Positions 9,852 to 13,384 of a stretch of 13,384 bases of DNA are shown here, piece after piece (the first letter of the stretch is position 1; the number at the start of each line of letters is the position of its first letter). The notes under the pieces are model-generated. The model searched no databases. It was given only the letters and a program-made list of their open reading frames with translations, and had not been told where the DNA came from. The translations under genes were made by a program, and so were the position numbers. Source of the stretch: JAJYZP01 sp049964535 (lineage in GTDB: Bacteria > Actinomycetota > Acidimicrobiia > Acidimicrobiales > Acidimicrobiaceae); assembly GCA_049964535.1 (NCBI GenBank), contig JBMFXG010000059.1, positions 1 to 13,384 of the forward strand. Reading direction: 5' to 3'.

Positions 9852-9891
9852 CGGATCGACATACTCACCTCTCGCTCCTAACGGATCGACA
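9839..9891 (+). repeat. Tandem 23-bp direct repeat across the phosphotransferase stop codon
   Basis: Two identical 23-bp copies occupy 9839-9861 and 9869-9891, a 30-bp period. Each contains CTCGCTCCTAACGGATCGAC. The first copy carries the final Ser-Arg-Ser codons and the TAA of the phosphotransferase gene, so the second copy duplicates the gene's end. This looks like a recent slippage duplication and could be length-variable between strains. Confidence 0.85.
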
Positions 9892-10222
9892 CCGCATAGA
9901 GCGCTTGCTCCAACTGTTCACAGCACCGCCACGTCTCTCCACCGCTCCATTAAACTACTCACAGCACCCTACCCATGCGCAACGACGACCGTGTCACGGA
10001 AGGTTCCGAAGAGATCGAGAAACCTCTTGCAAAGAGCACGGTCCACCATCGAGTGCTCACTAGCTTTGACCTATGTGGAACGAGTCTTGTGCAACAAGTG
10101 GGGACATCTAGAGAGCACAAGCTCATCGGTCAGAGGTCGTTGCGATCTCAACCCCCACGTTCGCCCAGACGACACGTTCCCTTCGAGCTGATCGTCAGAG
10201 CTCGCACCTAAGAGAGGTCACC
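9852..10222. other. Gene-free intergenic stretch of 371 bp
   Basis: This stretch lies between the phosphotransferase stop and the AhpD-like gene. It starts with the second copy of the 23-bp repeat and also has TCACAGCACC twice (9918-9927 and 9959-9968). Two overlapping short + frames (from 9975 and 9991) have no protein-like character. A TTGACC near 10066-10071 could be a -35 element for the downstream gene, but a matching -10 is not evident. I see no tRNA. Confidence 0.45.
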
Positions 10223-10825
10223 ATGTCAGAGAAGCAGCAGGCACCGAAGGATCGAAACGTCCCTCACTGGTATGACGCATCAGAGCGCCCGATTGACAAT
10301 GTTCCGTCCGACATAGCAGCGATCCTTGAGAGCGTCCAAGAGCGCTCAGGTTTCCTTCCGAACATCTATCGAGCACTAGCTCATAGGCCGGACGAGTTTC
10401 GAGCCTTCTTCGCCTACCACGACGCCCTCATGCGATCACCATCTGGGCTCTCACACGCCGAAAAGGAGTTGATCGTTGTCTCAACGTCAGCGAGGAACCA
10501 ATGTCTCTACTGCGTGATCGCTCACGGCGCAATCTTGCGAATTCGATCCGGCAAAGCGCACCTCGCCGATCAGGTCAGCGTCGACCCTTCGAGCGCGGGA
10601 CTCTCCAATCGAGAGGAGGCGATCCTCACCTACGCCCACAAGGTCTCTCAACACGCCAACACTGTTGAGCCAAGTGACTTCCGCCCGCTCTACGACGTTG
10701 GCTGCGACGATAACGATATCTGGATCATTGGATCGATCGCCGCCTTCTTTGCACTCTCGAACCGCCTCGTCGGCTTCGCCAAAGTGATGCCAAACCCAGA
10801 GTTCTACGACCTTGGACGATCGTAA
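10223..10825 (+). CDS. Peroxidase-related enzyme, AhpD-like (carboxymuconolactone decarboxylase fold)
   Basis: This 200-residue protein of the AhpD/CMD superfamily belongs to the 'uncharacterised peroxidase-related enzyme' subgroup. The catalytic signature is complete: Glu82 in AEKELIVVSTSARNQ, then Cys94 and Cys97 in CLYC, and His101. In AhpD these residues form a thiol-based proton relay that reduces hydroperoxides or regenerates a peroxiredoxin. The N-terminal lead-in with GFLPNIYRALAHRPDEFRAF (43-62) and the C-terminal NRLVGFAKVMPNPEFYDLGR are hallmarks of this subgroup. The protein is presumably cytosolic. The ATG at 10223 has AGAGGT 5 nt upstream. The gene is monocistronic, with a long leader gap before it and a convergent gene 19 bp after it. 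No ahpC lies in the window. Confidence 0.9.
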   Translation: MSEKQQAPKDRNVPHWYDASERPIDNVPSDIAAILESVQERSGFLPNIYRALAHRPDEFRAFFAYHDALMRSPSGLSHAEKELIVVSTSARNQCLYCVIAHGAILRIRSGKAHLADQVSVDPSSAGLSNREEAILTYAHKVSQHANTVEPSDFRPLYDVGCDDNDIWIIGSIAAFFALSNRLVGFAKVMPNPEFYDLGRS

Positions 10826-10844
10826 CTATCAGGGGACGGGAGCA

Positions 10845-11081
10845 CTACTTACGAGCGGCTTTTCGCTCCATCTTTGCTTGCGAGCGCACCTTCTTGTGCT
10901 CCGATAGCTTGGATTTCGCCTTCTTCGCACTGCGAAAAAGGTAGATTCCTATTCCGATCAGCACGGCAATCTCAAGGATGTGAAAGATCGTAGAGGCGAT
11001 AGCGAAGGCAGAGATAACGAGGAAGGCCACGATCACCAAGAGGACGATCTTGACCGTCCACGACATCGATCTACCGATCAT
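10845..11081 (-). CDS. Small membrane protein with Lys/Arg-rich cytoplasmic tail
   Basis: This 78-residue protein has two hydrophobic segments (about 10-30 and 32-49) and a strongly basic C-terminus of about 28 residues (SAKKAKSKLSEHKKVRSQAKMERKAARK region). By the positive-inside rule the tail should face the cytoplasm, where it could bind nucleic acid, acidic lipid or a partner. No named family is recognised. The ATG at 11081 overlaps the stop of the DUF1707 gene as ATGA, so the pair is probably translationally coupled. The end of its second helix (GIYLFR) resembles the end of its neighbour's second helix (GMYLFR), which may reflect shared topology or interaction. Confidence 0.72.
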   Translation of the reverse strand: MIGRSMSWTVKIVLLVIVAFLVISAFAIASTIFHILEIAVLIGIGIYLFRSAKKAKSKLSEHKKVRSQAKMERKAARK

Positions 11082-11536
11082 CGTCTTACCAGTCGTCGAA
11101 AGAGATACATTCCCCCGCCAAAAAGAAGCAGGAAAGGTAAGGGATTAAAGAATGGACCTGGCCCATCGCCGTAGCCACCCATGAAGGCCGAACTCAATAG
11201 ATTGAAGGCGAAAAAGACCGCAAGTGCGATCCCAATAGGCCGGAAGCTTCTACGTCTGCGATAGTAACTCTGCGCTACGAAACCATGATCCACGCCGGGA
11301 GCGACAGAGGTCCTCTGAGCGGCCGCGCTCATCTGGTAGATCAAGTCACTACCACCAGGAATGTCTCCGACACAACGAAAAAGATCCTCATAGGTCTTCG
11401 ACTCGTTCGTCAAGGTCAACCGCTGATCGAGCTCATCGAGCTGGATTCGACCCTCTTGAAAGGCAAGGCGAAGCTCATTTTCAACTCGTGAACGATCGGA
11501 GTGGGAGGCCCTCATTTGCAACGGTTCGTTCCTCAT
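11078..11536 (-). CDS. DUF1707 domain-containing membrane protein
   Basis: This is a 152-residue protein. Residues 8-60 are a DUF1707 domain: RASHSDRSRVENELRLAF, then EGRIQLDELDQRL, then the SKTYEDLFRCVGDIP end. This is an actinobacterial N-terminal domain of unknown function, common in small membrane and putative regulatory proteins. After a basic linker (RRRR, 93-96) come two hydrophobic segments, about 100-119 and 131-147, so the DUF1707 part is likely cytoplasmic. The ATG at 11536 has no good Shine-Dalgarno. An in-frame ATG at 11515 (residue 8) would start directly at the domain as MRASHSDR and is a serious alternative. The gene is followed by the two-helix protein through an ATGA overlap and preceded by palindromic sequence. 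Confidence 0.85.
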   Translation of the reverse strand: MRNEPLQMRASHSDRSRVENELRLAFQEGRIQLDELDQRLTLTNESKTYEDLFRCVGDIPGGSDLIYQMSAAAQRTSVAPGVDHGFVAQSYYRRRRSFRPIGIALAVFFAFNLLSSAFMGGYGDGPGPFFNPLPFLLLFGGGMYLFRRLVRR

Positions 11537-11575
11537 AGAAAAAACTTACCCACTCCCGTAGTACTTGACCGACAG

Positions 11576-11594
11576 TTAGACGAAATTCTTCTAA
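11576..11594. promoter_or_regulatory. 19-bp imperfect palindrome upstream of the DUF1707 gene
   Basis: TTAGACGAAATTCTTCTAA is symmetric about its central A, with a single mismatched pair. It lies 40-58 bp before the ATG at 11536, where a promoter would be expected, so it may be an operator. Its ends resemble DtxR/IdeR-type boxes (TTAG...CTAA) but the inner bases do not match, so no regulator is assigned. Confidence 0.4.
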
Positions 11595-11616
11595 TCTATT
11601 CAGGTCTCTCCAACCT

Positions 11617-11636
11617 TCTCGCCATAGTTGGCGAGA
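11617..11636. promoter_or_regulatory. Perfect 8-bp inverted repeat with 4-nt loop
   Basis: TCTCGCCA (11617-11624), loop TAGT, TGGCGAGA (11629-11636). It lies between the end of the transporter gene (stop at 11732) and the DUF1707 gene (start at 11536), both on the - strand. There is no T-run on the - strand side, so an intrinsic terminator is unlikely. An operator, or a hairpin with a different role, fits equally well. Confidence 0.45.
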
Positions 11637-11731
11637 TAACCTAAGGGAATCCTGTCCGAGCCAAATCCCCACACAGGCATCGCGCTCTGTAGAGTTCTCT
11701 TTCGGTCACCATCTCGACGAAACGGCTCTGC

Positions 11732-13384
11732 TCACACGTTGAGCTTCGGCACGTCGCCACGTCGCAGCGTCAGCCCTACGGGTCTCCCAACGTAAAGTGA
11801 AGCAGGGTCGAGATCAGTTGCGCCTCCTAAAGGGTCAAAGACCGCCTCGATAAGCTCTCCCGAATCGGTCTGCGCACGAACGACTAGGCCGTCAGGGAAC
11901 GGGCGTACCTCAATCACCACGGCCCTTACTCCATGGCCCTCTGGGCCACAACGTACCCAAGATCGCCGAATCGCGACCGATTCGCTCTCGTCGGCATCGT
12001 CTCGAAAGAGATTCGCCCGTACGATATTCTCAAAACCCACGAGCTCAGCGACCGCCCTCTCACCTGGATTTTCGAGAACCTCCATCCCGGTTCCCTCTCT
12101 CATCACCTGACCATCGGCTACTACCATGATGGAGTCCCCAAGCCAGAGTGCTTCAGAGATATCGTGAGTCACTAACACCAGAGCGATCCCTCTCTCTCGA
12201 ACGATTCGACTGACCACCCGCATCACTCTTGCACGAAGCGGCGTGTCCATGGCAGAGAAGGCCTCATCGAGCAGGAGGATTTGAGGTCGAAGGAGCACCG
12301 CACGCGCCAACGCTACGAGCTGGCGTTGTCCACCAGATAGCTCGCGAACCGACCGTCGCAAGAGGTCCTCGAGCTCAAAGGTCGTCACGACCTCATCCAA
12401 CTCAGAGCGTCCTGCTCCCGATAACGAACGAGCGATCTCGAGCTGCTGGTGAACCCTGTAGCCCCCAAAAAGTCCCGATCCTTGTGGTACCCAGCTCAGT
12501 CGAACTCCAGCTCTCCACAGATCACGTCCCCCAAGTTGAGCCGAGCTTGAAGCATCGACCTTGACCGGGCCACCGCAGCCAACAAGAGCAGAGAGCAAGG
12601 CCGATTTACCGGAACCGGAGTAGCCGACCACGCCGAGATGTGTCACCGGAGCCTGTGTCCGAAAGGAGTAGCGAAAAGTACCAACCCGACCTTGTAGGTC
12701 GAACGATAACCCCTCCACACAGGGTACCAAAGTGGCTTCTGCTACGTCGGTGTGCGATGACGGCCACCTGGTGTGAGCGAGCGCCCAGATCGCTACCCGC
12801 AGTGGATAGCGAATCGAGATGAGGAGCACAGAACCGATCGAAGCGGTCAGCATAGTTACGAGAACCACTCCGGTCGCCGAGGGGAGGCCGGCTCCGGAGA
12901 ACTGAACGTAGGTGAAGACCGGAAGAGCGTAGGGGTGGTATGCCACCAAGATGGTCGCACCGAACTCACCGAAGGCTCGCAGCCATCCCAGAGTCAGTCC
13001 GATTCGCAGCCCTCTCCAAGCATCCGGCACAGCAATGAGTAAGAAGACCTTTGCTGCACCCATACCCATGGAGCGCGCTAGTTTCCGAGCATCCTCATCT
13101 CCAGAAGCAAAGCTTGCTCGGGCCGTCTCGACGATAAAGGGCAGTGAGACAAAACCCTCGGCGACGACAACGCCAGCGAACGTATCGATCAAACGACCAC
13201 CGGTGGCTCGCCCAAGCAGGGTGTAAGGACCTAACGCTAAGAGAAGCAGCAGGCCGGCAGAGAGCGGAGGGAGTCCAAGTGGAAGCCGTACCAGAAGTCC
13301 GATCAGCCGAGCGGCTCGGCGCTGTGAAGCGTTGAGCGCATAACCTAAGGGCACTCCAACGAGCCCGCCGACCATTACCGCAAC
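11732..13384 (-). CDS. Molybdate/sulfate-type ABC transporter, fused permease and ATPase (5' end outside window)
   Basis: This is one continuous frame of 550 visible codons running off the right edge. Numbered from the Met at 13375, residues 1-200 are a ModB/CysT-like permease with several membrane helices and the EAA loop ending in LRAFGEFGATILVA (132-145). Residues 220-440 are an ABC ATPase: Walker A GYSGSGKS (251-258), Q-loop VPQ (296-298), signature LSGGQRQ (346-352), Walker B ILLLDEA (366-372) and H-loop LVTHD (401-405). The rest (about 450-547) looks like a TOBE domain, the oxyanion-sensing part of ModC-type ATPases. The protein would import an oxyanion, most likely molybdate or tungstate; sulfate remains possible. 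The first permease helix is incomplete, so the true start lies further out; the Met at 13375 is probably internal. No modA is visible. Confidence 0.88.
   Translation of the reverse strand, partial: VAVMVGGLVGVPLGYALNASQRRAARLIGLLVRLPLGLPPLSAGLLLLLALGPYTLLGRATGGRLIDTFAGVVVAEGFVSLPFIVETARASFASGDEDARKLARSMGMGAAKVFLLIAVPDAWRGLRIGLTLGWLRAFGEFGATILVAYHPYALPVFTYVQFSGAGLPSATGVVLVTMLTASIGSVLLISIRYPLRVAIWALAHTRWPSSHTDVAEATLVPCVEGLSFDLQGRVGTFRYSFRTQAPVTHLGVVGYSGSGKSALLSALVGCGGPVKVDASSSAQLGGRDLWRAGVRLSWVPQGSGLFGGYRVHQQLEIARSLSGAGRSELDEVVTTFELEDLLRRSVRELSGGQRQLVALARAVLLRPQILLLDEAFSAMDTPLRARVMRVVSRIVRERGIALVLVTHDISEALWLGDSIMVVADGQVMREGTGMEVLENPGERAVAELVGFENIVRANLFRDDADESESVAIRRSWVRCGPEGHGVRAVVIEVRPFPDGLVVRAQTDSGELIEAVFDPLGGATDLDPASLYVGRPVGLTLRRGDVPKLNV

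Noticed and set aside
10853..10868. GAGCG/CGCTC hairpin after the AhpD-like gene as a terminator
   Set aside because: The stem is only 5 bp, has no T-run after it on the + strand and lies within the coding end of the convergent small membrane protein.
11576..11594. IdeR/DtxR iron box
   Set aside because: Only the outer TTAG and CTAA plus a few inner bases match the 19-bp consensus (about half the positions), which is too weak to name the regulator.

Overview
The window is a bacterial chromosomal segment of moderate GC content with dense housekeeping genes and several unusually long gene-free gaps. A DUF1707 membrane protein, a short-form MenE, frequent GTG starts and ATGA/GTGA gene overlaps all point to an actinobacterium. 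The moderate GC would fit an Acidimicrobiia-type lineage, but that placement is an inference from gene content and no marker gene in the window proves it.

Layout from left to right. At 2-82 the last codons of a + strand gene enter from outside the window. A gene-free stretch of almost 1 kb follows (83-1043). A small VOC/glyoxalase-fold gene lies on the - strand (1044-1433), then another gene-free stretch (1434-1924). The menaquinone block is next: menA and menB on the - strand, 6 bp apart, with menE divergent on the + strand. An SDR oxidoreductase on the - strand overlaps menE tail to tail by 8 bp.

Divergent from the SDR is a + strand cluster: a DUF255 (YyaL/SPATA20-like) thioredoxin-domain protein, an unrecognised 210-residue protein joined to it by a GTGA overlap, and an APH/choline-kinase-like phosphotransferase. 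The phosphotransferase stop codon lies inside a 23-bp tandem direct repeat. After a 371-bp gap comes an AhpD-fold peroxidase-related enzyme. Two small membrane-protein genes follow on the - strand: a DUF1707 protein and a Lys/Arg-tailed two-helix protein, linked by an ATGA overlap and preceded by two palindromes. The right edge holds a single polypeptide carrying a molybdate/sulfate-type permease domain, its ABC ATPase and a TOBE-like tail. Its 5' end lies outside the window.

How the genes work together: MenE makes o-succinylbenzoyl-CoA, MenB cyclises it to 1,4-dihydroxy-2-naphthoyl-CoA, and MenA prenylates the dihydroxynaphthoate released from it. Together they cover the activation, ring-closure and prenylation steps of classical menaquinone synthesis. 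MenF, MenD, MenH, MenC, the thioesterase and the final methyltransferase must be encoded elsewhere. The remaining genes look like independent units. I found no CRISPR array, complete mobile element, rRNA or convincing tRNA. The least explained items are the unrecognised 210-residue gene, the DUF1707/two-helix pair with its palindromic upstream region, and the long gene-free blocks on the left.
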